Assembly: GCF_017562075.2 (NCBI RefSeq)
Contig: NC_054081.1
Span: 13,394,528-13,458,527 of the forward strand
From: Anopheles merus
Lineage: Eukaryota > Arthropoda > Insecta > Diptera > Culicidae
DNA length: 64,000 bases
Direction of reading: 5' to 3'
The position numbers and the translations under genes are program-made. Below are positions 14,300 through 25,370 of this stretch, one piece after another. Positions within the stretch are counted from its first letter, which is position 1; every line of letters begins with the position of its first letter. The notes under the pieces are model-generated. The model worked only from the letters and a program-made list of their open reading frames with translations, had not been told where the DNA came from and made no database searches.

Positions 14300-17200
14300 T
14301 ATACTTATTATAGCTTATATTGTTGGATTTTGTTGTGTTTCTGGTAGTGTAATTCAATCTAAATCTTCTCTTTAACGTTTTTCTCGCCAACATCAGCCGC
14401 TTGTCTTAGTCACCGACATACCGAACAGTCAGGTCCCTGTACGTCTTTGCCTAACGCCGCCTAGAAAACACATATTATGTAAAGAGCAACAGCACTTGTT
14501 TTGACGCTGCCATCCTCCTCTGCGGGTATCACCTGGCAAGTGCCGCAATCATCGTCCTCGTGCACACACACATACCGTGCCACGCGATTACGCACGCTCC
14601 GGTTCGTCCAAACCATCGGGCGCACCACCCAGCCGCCGATCGACTTCGACTAATCGCAATGAATTTGGTTGACGTACGCATTCCACACCTTCCCCTCGGG
14701 CCTGGGTGTACGCGGAGGGCACCAGCGCTATTGCGCAAAAGCTTTGCGGTGGATACAAACATCGGGAGTGATAGAGAAAAAAAAGCCCCCACAAGAACCC
14801 ACCAACGAGAGTATCCAAGCTGGTAGATTGGATTGTGTTTCGGCTCGTGCAATGTCACCGCTCCCGTGAAATGCGCCGCTGTGACTGATTTGACACCTGT
14901 CAAGCGGTGGCCACACCAGAACATGGTTCCAAAAATTTTCGACCAAGTAATAAAAAAAAAACAAAAACAATCGTGTGTAGAATCGGGGAAGACCCTCGGA
15001 AGAAATCGAGTGGGAAAATCGTTTTGCCGCCGTCTCCGTTAACCGCCTCGCAACGGCATGCGTGCACCGATTTCAACATCGGGCGAACCGATTTTTCCAG
15101 ACCTCCAGGCTGCCCCGCGAAGGCCGCACGTACGGCCGCTAAGGTAGCCAATCTCGGTGGGGCTCGGTGCCTCACTTCACAGGTCGGCTTAGGCCAACTC
15201 GGAACTCGTTTGATAACGCACTTTGAACCAATTTCGGCCCCGGTCGTGTAAATTAAAGCAGAAAAACGGATTGTTGCGCGCAGGCCATCGCTCATCGGGG
15301 CCCAATCCGAGGCTGTGATTTGTAAAGTGATGTGTCCCTAAAAAGGGGTGAAAGAGGAGAAGGGAGGGGGGGGATAAAAACCACACAGTCACACAGCAGC
15401 GTGTCGGTGGCGAGGTACGCTTTGCCCCGCGGGCTAGTACACGGGCATTCGGTGCTGATGGTTTATTTGATTTGCCTTACGGGCGGGTTTCATTGCCATC
15501 TTTAGCAAACCGTCGCATCGTGGTGCCGCTCCCCCGCTCACCCTCCCATTTTTGTTAACACCACAAGGGTGTGTGTGTGTGCATGAATTCAAGACAAGCG
15601 AAATATTGCGATCGGAACGCAGATCGCAAGCGATACGGAGCGTGTGCGGCAGGTCGTTGATAGGCCCGACCGACATCCGTGCCCAGCCTCAGCAAGCAGG
15701 CCGAGCACTTTCGATTTCGAATGGATTTGCCTGCCTGCCCCCTGCGCAACCACACACACACATGCACGCACGCGAGACGCACTTATAACGCGGCAATGTA
15801 GAGCACGTGCACCAGGCCGCACGCAGCAATACGCAATCGGACTTTTAAAGTTGCGCAAACGTGACCCGTACGTGCGCGAGCTGCAACAAACGAACCAAAA
15901 AAACCCACACACACACACACGCACCGTTGTCACCGTCCAACTTTCTCCACCCTCACTCCTGAAAGGTCTTTACGCGCGCGGGCGCGCGTTTATGTTTATG
16001 TGAATCCTTTATTGCCCTTCTGCGTTCTGCGCACCTCACGCCTGACATCCTTTCTGGCCTGCTGAAGGCCACACGACGCTCGGGTCGATTGCTGCGGCTG
16101 CCCAATGCACTTTGCCAACGGTGCATCGTCTGTTGCGCACCGATCTAGAGCGTTTCGGCGTGTTTCGGCCCCGATTTATTTTCGTGGTGGCTGTTGTTTG
16201 TGTGACCCACACACGCCACATGGCACGCGCGATTGGAGCAAAAGGCGATCTTTCAATGTACGCGCCTAGGCCTGGAAAGGAAAGAATTTAAAACAAAATT
16301 GAGGCCTCTCTCAACCGCCGTACCGTGTGCGTATGATTACATTGCGCATGATGCAATGCTGCATGGCTTTCTGCACTCTCCCTCCCTCGGCCTCGCATGG
16401 AGAAATGATTCGGCTGCATTGGAATGCGATTGATTACGGACAGGCTGGTGCGAAACATTGTAGGGAAATTAGTGTTATTTTGTGCTTTTTTATTTCTCTC
16501 TTGGTGTGCTGGTTTTGCTTGCAGTTGGATAAACAATTTCTCATTTTGTGCCCCAGTCCCCGATCACGCGTGTGTGTGTGGTTTTGGCCCCCCGGCAGCG
16601 ATAAGTGTAACAACAGCCGCACACAATGTCCGCGGGTGAAAGAGACCCAAAAAACAAGCAGAAAGAAGTGCTGGGTTTTTGCATAAGTCTCCACCTTAAA
16701 CAGCTGATTATTTCCGTAATTGCACAAATCACGCCCGAACGAAAGTAGTTTATCGGCAATGGGCGAGCGAAAAACAACAAACAAACAAGCAACCCACTTT
16801 TACCAAAAAAAAAGCACACACCCACACCCTGAAGCTACCTGTTAAGGAAATACAATAAGTTTGCGCGAGCGTCCTGTTTGCGCGAGCGGGCCAGCCCTTG
16901 TGTTAATTGCTGCCGTGAAGCCATGCAACACGATGCGTTAGACACCTGTGGGGCCATGTGTGATGCCATCGGACGCCGATGCACTCCGCCAGGTCAGTCT
17001 GGCTGCGAGGCGGTCGAATGATGTAAAACTAGCGAGAGGGTAAGAGACCGAACTGGGTACCGATAACGACGACGGGTTACCAACTCGTTACCGTCCTTCC
17101 CCGCTGTCCAATTAGTTCCACCTGGGAGGTGTCGTTGTCTGCTAAAATGCTGTTACCCTTCCCGCTTAAATCGTTTCTTTCGCATGTTTGTTTTGTTTCG

Positions 17201-17400
17201 GTACCGATGACGATAGTGAAAGGAAGATCGGTTTTGTTTCTTTTTCGCGTTTTTTTTTCATTCCTTGGCCGTTTCACTGCACCGTTCCAATCGTGAAGCG
17301 ATTTGCTAAATGCGCCTGGCGAGTATGCAACCAGCACGCATCGAGAGGATTGGCTTTCGAGTGGTCTGTGGTATGGTGAATGTCCTCATCAATTTATTTA
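14300..17400. other. gene-free non-coding region
   Basis: Composition returns to the GC-richer type of the first 13 kb, with CA/GT runs (for example near 15750 and 15910). I see no supported exon, RNA gene or transposon edge. Confidence 0.55.
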
Positions 17401-17949
17401 TTTTATTTTTTTTGTTAAACACTTTTACGCTTGGATTCCACCTTTCATCCAAAATTGATTCGATTGAAAAGGTAAAAGGTTTATTATAAATAAATATCAA
17501 GAGCGGTTATAAGCATTTTTGAAGAGAACATTTCATGAATTGGTTTAGGAACCCTGGACACAAATATTTTAATGGACAAACATATTTTAATGACAAAGCA
17601 GTTTTTTAGCAGACGTTGAGGTATTTTTTTTGTAATAATCAAATACTTTAAACTTAACTGTCTACTATTCGCTCTATCTAGTAATCTCAAGTAATTCAAT
17701 TTATTGACTATGACAGTAAAAATCTACTCGGGAGCAAAATATTGTTGGGTTTCATGAATCTTTCGTGAATCATTCATATAAATTTTCAGAGATAAGTTAT
17801 TCGAATCCCAAATCGACTCTACAAGGATTCTCGAATCTCGAAAGATACATGAATCTCCAAAGATTCATGAATCTCGAAAAATAAATGAATCTTCAAAGAT
17901 CCATTAATCAAAAATATTCACATATCAATTAATATTCATATATCTCCTG

Positions 17950-18536
17950 CCCAAGTGCCACAAATCCACTAAACGACCACTAAACGGCTTCTAAACGCCT
18001 CAAATTCTCTACCTAAACGGAATATAGAAAGACTTCGTTTAGCAGACGGCAAAACGACTCATGCATTCTAAAAATAGCAAAAAAGCTGGTGGCGCCATCT
18101 GTTTGTGGGATACCCAACCTGTGGAGCTTCCTCGCTTGGAGGAGAGCTTTCTCATTTCCTCTGTACTGTTGTATGGTTTCGCATTGAAGTTATGCATCGC
18201 TAGAACTAGAACGGCGATACGATTGTTTAAATACTAAACTCCAACAGAAACCACCAGTACTGAAGCAAGTGAAATTTGAGAAATGGTCGTTGGTGTTGAT
18301 ACCCACGTATCTGACCACACGACCATTCATATAGATTTTGCTCAGAAAGTTAGAAGGCTATATAGGTCATTATAAGATGAAACTTGTCGAAACACATTGC
18401 AAGAAAAGGATAGCAATATAATGATGAGTTGTAATACGCCATCTATTGATCAAACCAATGAAGCTGTGAAGCTTTCATTTTTTTCCTATGGATATTCAAT
18501 TTTCCAGTCGTTTAAGCTTAATCTGTGGCGCTTGGG
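17950..18536 (+). mobile_element. MITE copy 1 (587 bp), TIR CCCAAGTGCCACA
   Basis: It begins CCCAAGTGCCACA and ends with the inverted form TGTGGCGCTTGGG. Inside the left end the phrase TAAACG recurs several times within 60 bases, as expected for subterminal transposase-binding repeats. The element is present three times in 2.5 kb. Copy 2 has the same 587-bp length in opposite orientation. No clear target duplication is visible, and no transposase is encoded, so it is non-autonomous. The superfamily is undetermined. Confidence 0.8.
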
Positions 18537-18847
18537 TGGGATTTATGAACCTTTAGAAATGTTTGATTTTCAAAATGTTGAATTTGCAAGATTCCATCTA
18601 AAACATGCACGCTTCTCATGGACCATCATCCCATATTTAAAAATAAACAATCCTTGTTGTGGTTATACTTCCCTAGAAATCTCAAAAGCCTGTATAGACT
18701 GGCATGACCACGTAGGATGTTACGTCAAGCAGAAGAATAATAAGAAGCACAAACTCTATGAATCTTTGGATGTGTATGAATCCCTTGATATTCTCTAGAG
18801 ATTCGTGAATCGAGATATTTTAAATTCTTGATGCTTTCGAGATTCTT

Positions 18848-19434
18848 CCCAAGCGCCACAGATTAAGCTTAAACGACTGGAAAATTGAATATCCATAGAA
18901 AAAAATGAAAGCTCCACAGCTTCATTGGTTTGATCAATAGATGGCGTATTACAACTCATCATTATATTGCTATCCTTTTCTTGCAATGTGTTTCGACAAG
19001 TTGCATTTTATTATGACCTATATAGCCTTCTAACTTTCTGAGCAAAAATCTATATAAATGGTCGTGTGGTTAGATACGTGGGTATCAACACCAATAACCA
19101 TTGCTCAAATCTCACTTGCTTCAGTGCTGGTGGTTTCCGTTGGAGTTTAGTATTTAAACAATCGTATCGCCGTTCTAGTTCTAGCGATGCATAACTTCAA
19201 TGCGAAACCATACAACAGTACAGAGGAAATGAGAAAGCTCTCCTCCAAGCGATGAAGCTCAACTGGTTGGGGTATCCCACCAACAGATAGCGCCACCAGC
19301 TTTTTTGCTATTTTTAGAATGCATGAGTCGTTTGGCGTCTGCTAAACGAAGTCTTTCTATATTCCGTTTAGGTAGAGAACTTGAGTCGTTTAGAAGCCGT
19401 TTAGTGGTCGTTTAGTGGATTTGTGGCACTTGGG
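18848..19434 (-). mobile_element. MITE copy 2 (587 bp), inverted relative to copy 1
   Basis: Almost the exact reverse complement of copy 1, with the same length and the same CCCAAG(C/T)GCCACA terminal repeats. Copies 1 and 2 form a large imperfect inverted repeat with a spacer of about 310 bp. The spacer contains an AAG/AAT-rich, SINE- or LINE-tail-like stretch near 18690-18755 and palindromic ATTCATGAATC-type repeats. Confidence 0.8.
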
Positions 19435-19611
19435 TTAAGTCTTTTGAGATTCATGAATCTTTGCAAAATTGTTTTGAGATTCAGAATTATTAACTCATTT
19501 CAAAAATTCATTCAAGTTTATGAATCTGCATCAGATTTACCAAATAATATAAATCGATAAATTAAAAAACTGAATGAATTTTCCCCTTTTAGGCCGGTCC
19601 AATTTCCAATT

Positions 19612-19837
19612 TATGCCGCTCCGATTTCTTCGCTTGATCGATGGCATTACATAACAACAGCGAAGGTGTGTGAGGCGTACACCCGACTAAAACGCGAAGC
19701 AGCAAGAACTGGATTGAGAACCAATGCGACGAAGAAGAAATACCTGCTTGCCGGAGACTCAGACCATGTGGGAAGCAATGTATTAGTTGACGGCGACAAT
19801 CTCGAGATGATAAAGGAGTTCTGCTATGTTGGGACTG
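19612..19837 (+). pseudogene. reverse transcriptase fragment (RTE/non-LTR type), left part
   Basis: Translation contains AYTRLKREAARTGLR, KKKYLLAG and NLEMIKEFCYVGT, the segment just after the RT catalytic core of RTE-like non-LTR retrotransposons. The frame is cut by MITE copy 3 directly after YVGT. A related stretch, HGTAV followed by NHNAEEIKK, resumes at about 20405, so the MITE landed in an already resident retroelement. The fragment has no start and no catalytic motif and is dead. Confidence 0.7.
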
Positions 19838-20398
19838 CCCAAGCGCCACAGATTAAGCTTAAACGACTGGAAAATCGAATATGCATAGAAAAAAAAAGAA
19901 AGCTCCATGGCGTATTACAAATCATCATTATATTGCTGCTGTCCTTTTCTTGTAATGTGTTTCGACAAGCTTCAACTAATCATAACATATATAGCCTTCT
20001 AACTTTCCGAGCAAAAATATGTATGGTCGTGTGGTCAGATACGTGGGTATCAACACCAACGACCATTACTTAAATCTCACTTGATTCAGTGCTGGTGGTT
20101 TATATTGGAGTTTAGTATTTAAACAATCGTATCGCCATTCTAGTTCTAACGATGCATAACTTCAATGCGAAACCAAACAACAGTACAGAGCAAATGAGAA
20201 AGCTCTCCTTCCTAGCGAGGTAGCTCTACTGGTTGGGTATCCCACCAACAGATGGCGCCAACAGCTTTCTGCTATTTTTAGAGTGTATGAGCCTTTTGCC
20301 GTCTTCTAAACGACGTCTTTTTAAATTCCGTTTAGGTTGATAGCTTGAGCCGTTTAGAAGCCGTTTAATAGACGTTTAGAGGATTTGTGGCACTTGAG
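19838..20398 (-). mobile_element. MITE copy 3, inserted into a retrotransposon fragment
   Basis: Same orientation as copy 2 but shorter, about 560 bp, with a frayed right end (GTGGCACTTGAG instead of ...CTTGGG). The left flank ends TGGGACTG, and TGGGACCG lies at 20406-20413 where the interrupted reverse transcriptase frame resumes. This is compatible with an 8-bp target duplication, although nine extra bases on the right make it uncertain. Confidence 0.72.
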
Positions 20399-20404
20399 AT
20401 TACC

Positions 20405-20465
20405 ATGGGACCGCCGTTTTTATTAAGAATCACAACGCAGAAGAAATTAAAAAACCTGTGTTTTT
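20405..20465 (+). pseudogene. reverse transcriptase fragment, right part
   Basis: The phrase GTAV, then NHNAEEIKK, continues the retrotransposon frame broken by MITE copy 3. It ends in a stop codon shortly afterwards. Confidence 0.5.
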
Positions 20466-23400
20466 TTTATGACACATCGAGCTAGTAATTTTAGCAATCC
20501 TTCTATTTCAATATTTTGTTTGCAACATGAATATTTTAAATAAAGCCTACAATATTTTAGAATAAAATTATTTCAACTGTTATCCTCTCGCACCGATTGA
20601 CCATCCCTGATGTGCGTTTGCTGCCCCATCGCGGCGAATGCAGAAATCAACCGTGCGCACTAAACACATCACTGACAGCTTCACGGGGGTCTAGAAACAG
20701 ACATCCCCCTTTTAGGTGGTAAACATTCCAGCCTACACAGTGTGCAAGCAAGAGACAGCTGCCGTATGCCACAATCGAGCGAGAAAGAGGCGGAACCTTG
20801 GCACAGGCGAAGCAAAATAGTGTACCTTCCCACCGCAGCCAGTGGACGGCACATTCAACCCTTCCGGAAGATGTCTGGCAGTTTAGTTCTCAATTAAAAA
20901 GGCACAAATATTCCGACATTGAGTGTGTGTGTTTTTGTATGAAAAATTGCGAGAAAAATAGATAAATTATTGCAGCGCAAAAAAATCATCCACAACAGCA
21001 CGTCACTTCATACTACCCCATTGCAAGGTTGTTGAGCCCTGCCCACCGAGCCGAGCTAATCTCGCACGCGGAACTAGAAAAAGAGGAAGCGGGAAAAGAC
21101 GATGCGGCCTCTCGCGGTGTGTGTTGTGTCGCGCGCGCGTACCCAAAGTTGTATGTTTTAAATTGCGTTTAATACGAAACTTCTACGCCGTTTGGTTCTG
21201 CGGCACCAGCCAAACCCGAGTGGACAATTGATTGGTAAGCTTGCGTTTTTTTTTGTTGGTGTGTGCTACATTTACCCGCCCACTACGAGTGTGTGTTTGT
21301 GTGTGCGGTTGCGCGTGTTTCGATTATGAAGTGAGGCAAAATCACGTCCAAGTAAGGTGCAGCGCGCTGGGACGGGCGACGGGCCGATTCTCTCCCACGA
21401 CCAGATCTCGAGATCAATCTGTGTGTGCTGATCATTAGTTTTACACAAATCCAGCTCATGTGTGTGCCCTTGTTGGTATGTGTGTGTTTGTTTGGATGAG
21501 ACTTTTAGTGTGTGTGTGGTTGTTGTGTGAAAATCTCTAGCAAAGTAATTAAAATCTAGTGCTGTGCTCCCTCACAAATCGCTCCCCCCCGCGTTTCGAG
21601 GGGAGAGACCGTCATCTCAATTTCCGCTCGCGCTCGCCACACACCAGAGACACGCTGTGAAACGGGCGACCTTGGGGCGCTGCTTTACGTCACCGTAGCG
21701 GACGGCCACACACTGCAATCAAAATGAAGCAAAGCGCCCTTCTTGAACTGTCCGTTCCCATCGTAACCGTTCGGTTCCGCCGCCTCGTCATCGTCTGCCC
21801 TTCCCTTGGCTTGGCACAGGGACAGGGGCGGTTGGTAGGGGTTGGCGATTTCATTCTTCCCCCTTTTTGGTGCATCACGATCCGTGCGAAAGGGACGGCG
21901 AGCGCGCTAGAGATGATCCAATGTGACATAATGCAATGTTTTTGCGCCCCTTTCGCTAACCTCTTGCGGTGAAGCTTCGGCCAGGGGCAGGGGCTGCCCA
22001 ACTGTTTTACACGTGGAAATGAAAAAAAAAACATTGCTTGCAGCTGTTTCCAGTGTTTGTAAAGCGTGTATTTTTTTTAATCTCTACACACACAAATAAA
22101 CCCCAAACCTTGCTGGGTGCCTAGGACTTGTGTGTATGTGTGTATGTCAGTGCATGTTTGTAATTGCGCGCCATTCGTACCGTTTCGAGCCTGCCTCGTG
22201 AAGCACGAAACGAAATATAAAAGTAAAAAAGCACACACATAAACATAGAAACAACAACAACAAAAAGCGAAACAAATGCCCGCGTAGAGCTTACACACTA
22301 AACGCACGAACGCGACAATGTGACGCCGACTTTTTTTCATTCATGTTGTTGCTGCTGGTACGGTGGTACCACAAAAGGTCTCCGTGGTCTGCTTCACCCA
22401 CGCCTGGCGGGGCCCCCTGCCATCCTGCTGGAAACGCGAATGCAACAAGTTCATCATATCCCGGCCGTTCGACACGGACAAGTTCTGCCCCTGCTTAAAG
22501 TGTTTCTATATATTTTTTCGTCTTTTTTTTTTTGGGTGGATGACGGAGAATATTAACCTAAACAAACGTTTGCAATGGGATGGAAAGGGAACTCCATGCG
22601 AGACGTTTCTGAGCTTCAATGTTTTGGAATTGGAGCTCTAAACAAGGTTTCAAGTGTTTATGTCATGCCACATAAATTCTTTAGGTCGTATTGCTCTTTT
22701 TTTTTGTTGGGGTGTTTTGAGCTCCAATATCTTCAACCGGGTGAGGGGCATATTTTCCAAATAGGAAGATTAGACCAAACAAGGTTTTAGCTTTATTCGT
22801 CTCATGTACAATTCCTTTAGTCTCACTCCACTGAATGCATTCCAGAACTCCAATGTCTCGAATAGGGCATACGTTCTTAAACTATTTGGTGCTTGATGAT
22901 CAAATTTCGTTGCTTCCGTTTCTTTTTCTCTTGTTTGTGCCTACCCTTAGGCTCACTCCAAATCACTAGGTTCCAATTGGACCGGTATTTGATGGTTCAA
23001 GCGAACTCATTCCAATTGGTTTAAATATATTTATTTTTGAAGTATTGAGGCCTACATACTTTACTACAGCTAAGCTCTTGTATTTTGTCTAACTCAGCAA
23101 CTCTGATTAGTTTACAAGTTCTAATGACAGTATTAATCGTTTTGACACTTGGACCTCGAATTCTTGGACTTAAATAATAACGGCTCCCTAAGACAAAAGA
23201 AACAGTCATCAAAAGTCGACGGGATGTTAAGAGCCTAATAGGGACGTAAACATTAACATTTGTAAATTTTCAATTGTTTATTTTTGTTTCAATCCTGTTG
23301 ATGCATTGAAGTACCCTCAATGTCTGTAATTATGCTTTCGGGGAGTTGTCTTTCCCCGAGTTAAGCGAATAATGCGTCATTGGCGGACCAGGGACATTGG

Positions 23401-24480
23401 CGTAACTCGGATTTTCGCGTTTCGAGTCAAATATTACGAGTATCAGCCAAAATATGAAAGGCAAAAAGTTTGATAAAATTGTTGGAGGAAATTGTACCAA
23501 TTTGACGTATGAAGTGTCAAAACTTAAAAACATCGCCTAACTCCAATTCGCGGAACTCAAGTGTCGCCTAAGGTAATGGTCAGTTTTCTTGATTTTCTAG
23601 ACTTTTTAAGGTATCATTATGAGATATTATTGTTTCTTTATAAAGATAATCATTATTGGATTTGTTTTTAAACATTTAACATCTGAATTGAAATTGCATG
23701 TGGCGATGCGGCAATATCAAATGATATTGATTTTGCCGCATCGCTACATGCGGCGTATTCGCAGACGCTGTCATTAACGTCAAATCCCATACAAAAGCTT
23801 GCGGCGAAGTTCTGACCGTTCCCTAACTTGGGGGGGGGGGATTCCAGGGGATATCCTTTGGAATTTGATGAACTCATCTACAGTATCTTTCCGTAATCGC
23901 TCCTCTTGAATGCACTATAGGACCTCAATTTCACCAAATCTTCGAAGCAAAACGTACACGCACCCAACCAACCAGTTGAATCCGCTCAGCTGGCAAGCAT
24001 TGTTGCAAGATTATTCAATTTTATAAGTTACATGGCTTCGGGCTGAATATAGTTTGCCATACACCCCCTCGCCCTGCATTCCCTTTTTTGTTTCATTCCT
24101 GTTTTTTTTACTGCTGCTCAGTGACGTTAACCTCAAGAGCTTGTTCTACGATTTGCATTCCTCTTCGCCCATCTCAACCCCCTTCTTCCTCTCTCTCTCT
24201 CTCGGACTATCACACAATAAAATACAAACTTGAGATGCCTAGGTTATTTTTGTTTATACCACAGCGTGCATGCGTCCTCCACTACACACACCGCACGCTA
24301 CCCTGGAGCGAGGACAGTCGAACCGAGCAGGGCAGACCGGGCACAAAGTGTCCGTATACGTGTCGTGGCCGTTAGAGCACTCCCACACACACACATACAC
24401 AAACAAACGGGGTAGCGCGCGCACGCAACGCAAGGAGCATATGCGCATGTACTTGGGGCGCTAGATTTGTTGCTTCGAGT
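20466..24480. other. gene-free region upstream of ASK1
   Basis: No supported exon. 20.6-22.3 kb is GC-richer with GT/CA runs. 22.56-23.0 kb shows degenerate repeats, where GAGCTCCAAT-like and CTTTAG(G/T)CTCACTCC-like phrases recur. 23.2-23.9 kb is AT-rich with a strong hairpin at 23697-23750. The region probably holds distal regulatory DNA of ASK1, but I see no recognisable site. Confidence 0.5.
23697..23750. repeat. 54-bp nested palindrome (hairpin/cruciform)
   Basis: The outer arms are CATGTGGCGATGCGG and CCGCATCGCTACATG, with one mismatch. Inside them lies a perfect inner palindrome, CAATATCA-AA-TGATATTG, placed asymmetrically with six extra bases on the right. It could be the centre of a decayed foldback element. 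Confidence 0.8.
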
Positions 24481-25357
24481 TTGCTCTCGCGCCTTTACAT
24501 GTTGCTTCTTACAGTGCTTTTCTTTTTACATTTTGCTCTATTCTCTTTTTCTTTCCATCTGCCTGCCCGCAGGATGGGATTCTGCGACGTTGATCGGTAC
24601 GCACACACGTACACCCACGACGACGACGACGACGACGACGACGGTTTCGCCTGTGTGCGGCGGTCGGGTTTCTGCTCTCCCGCCCGCACTAGACGCAGTT
24701 ACGCAGCGACAGTCGGTGGTGGTGGCAGTAGTAGTAGTAGTAGTAACAGCAGTAGAGCACGGCTAGCTGCTCCCTAATCTCATCGCTCGCCATCATCAAC
24801 GCGGGCACACAACCGGGCCCAGTACTACCACAGCCAGTGCGTGCGCGTGTCACCAGTCAGATCCACTGCAGCTACTCCTCCATCAAATCACGCAACCACC
24901 CGGGCCCCGCTATCAGCCACGCTATCAAACACGCGTCGTGCGACGCCTGATCCCGGGGTCGGGCGCTCCAGAAATTACCGTCTCCCACCAAGCACCCACC
25001 CGACCCACCCGTTCTCCACGATGGCGTCGAGCAATATTAGCGGCACCGTCGGCAGGACTGATCGTGCCCGCTGCATCGTCTAGTGCACGTGCAAGTGAAG
25101 GTGTGTGATTTTAGGGCAATTTTGCCTAGGCAGCTCTCTTTCTCTCTAGCGCAGCATCTCAACCGCTCTCCCCAGTGGGGGGAACACAACCCCAAAACAC
25201 AGAACAGTACCCCCCCCCCCCCCACTCCTCAACAACGCGCAAACCCAACCTCATTTTGGTCCGGAAGAGGGGCATTATCAATTAGCAACCAGCAAGAAAC
25301 GAAGGAAAAGCAACAGGAAAACCTGACGACGCTCTCAACACGCGCTGGCCGATCGAC
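24480..25357 (+). promoter_or_regulatory. putative ASK1 promoter and 5' UTR region
   Basis: This GC-richer block ends directly at the first coding exon of ASK1. It contains (GAC)n at 24618-24643, (AGT)n at 24727-24745 and a C run at 25209-25223. Several CAGT-type arthropod initiator matches occur between 24720 and 24870, but I see no TATA box at a fitting distance, so the transcription start is not fixed. Inferred from position only. Confidence 0.35.
24618..24643. repeat. (GAC)n trinucleotide repeat
   Basis: A clean array of about nine GAC units in the putative ASK1 5' region. Confidence 0.85.
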
Positions 25358-25370
25358 ATGGAAGAAACAG
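25358..25370 (+). CDS. Ask1: ASK1 exon 1, 13-nt coding microexon
   Basis: ATG GAA GAA ACA G followed by the donor GTGAGT. The single leftover G joins AA at the start of exon 2 to make GAA, giving an MEETETHAVAAGVKHSG amino terminus in frame with the kinase. The phase match and the strong donor support it. Without transcripts, a start at ATG 31311 inside exon 2 (MSNLSD) remains possible. The following intron is 5.9 kb. Confidence 0.7.

Noticed and set aside
18690..18755. Second SINE copy between the MITEs
   Set aside because: Only a tail-like phrase (TGGCATGACCACGTAGG, then an AAG/AAT-rich run) is present. There is no B box and no duplication, so it was not called as a SINE.
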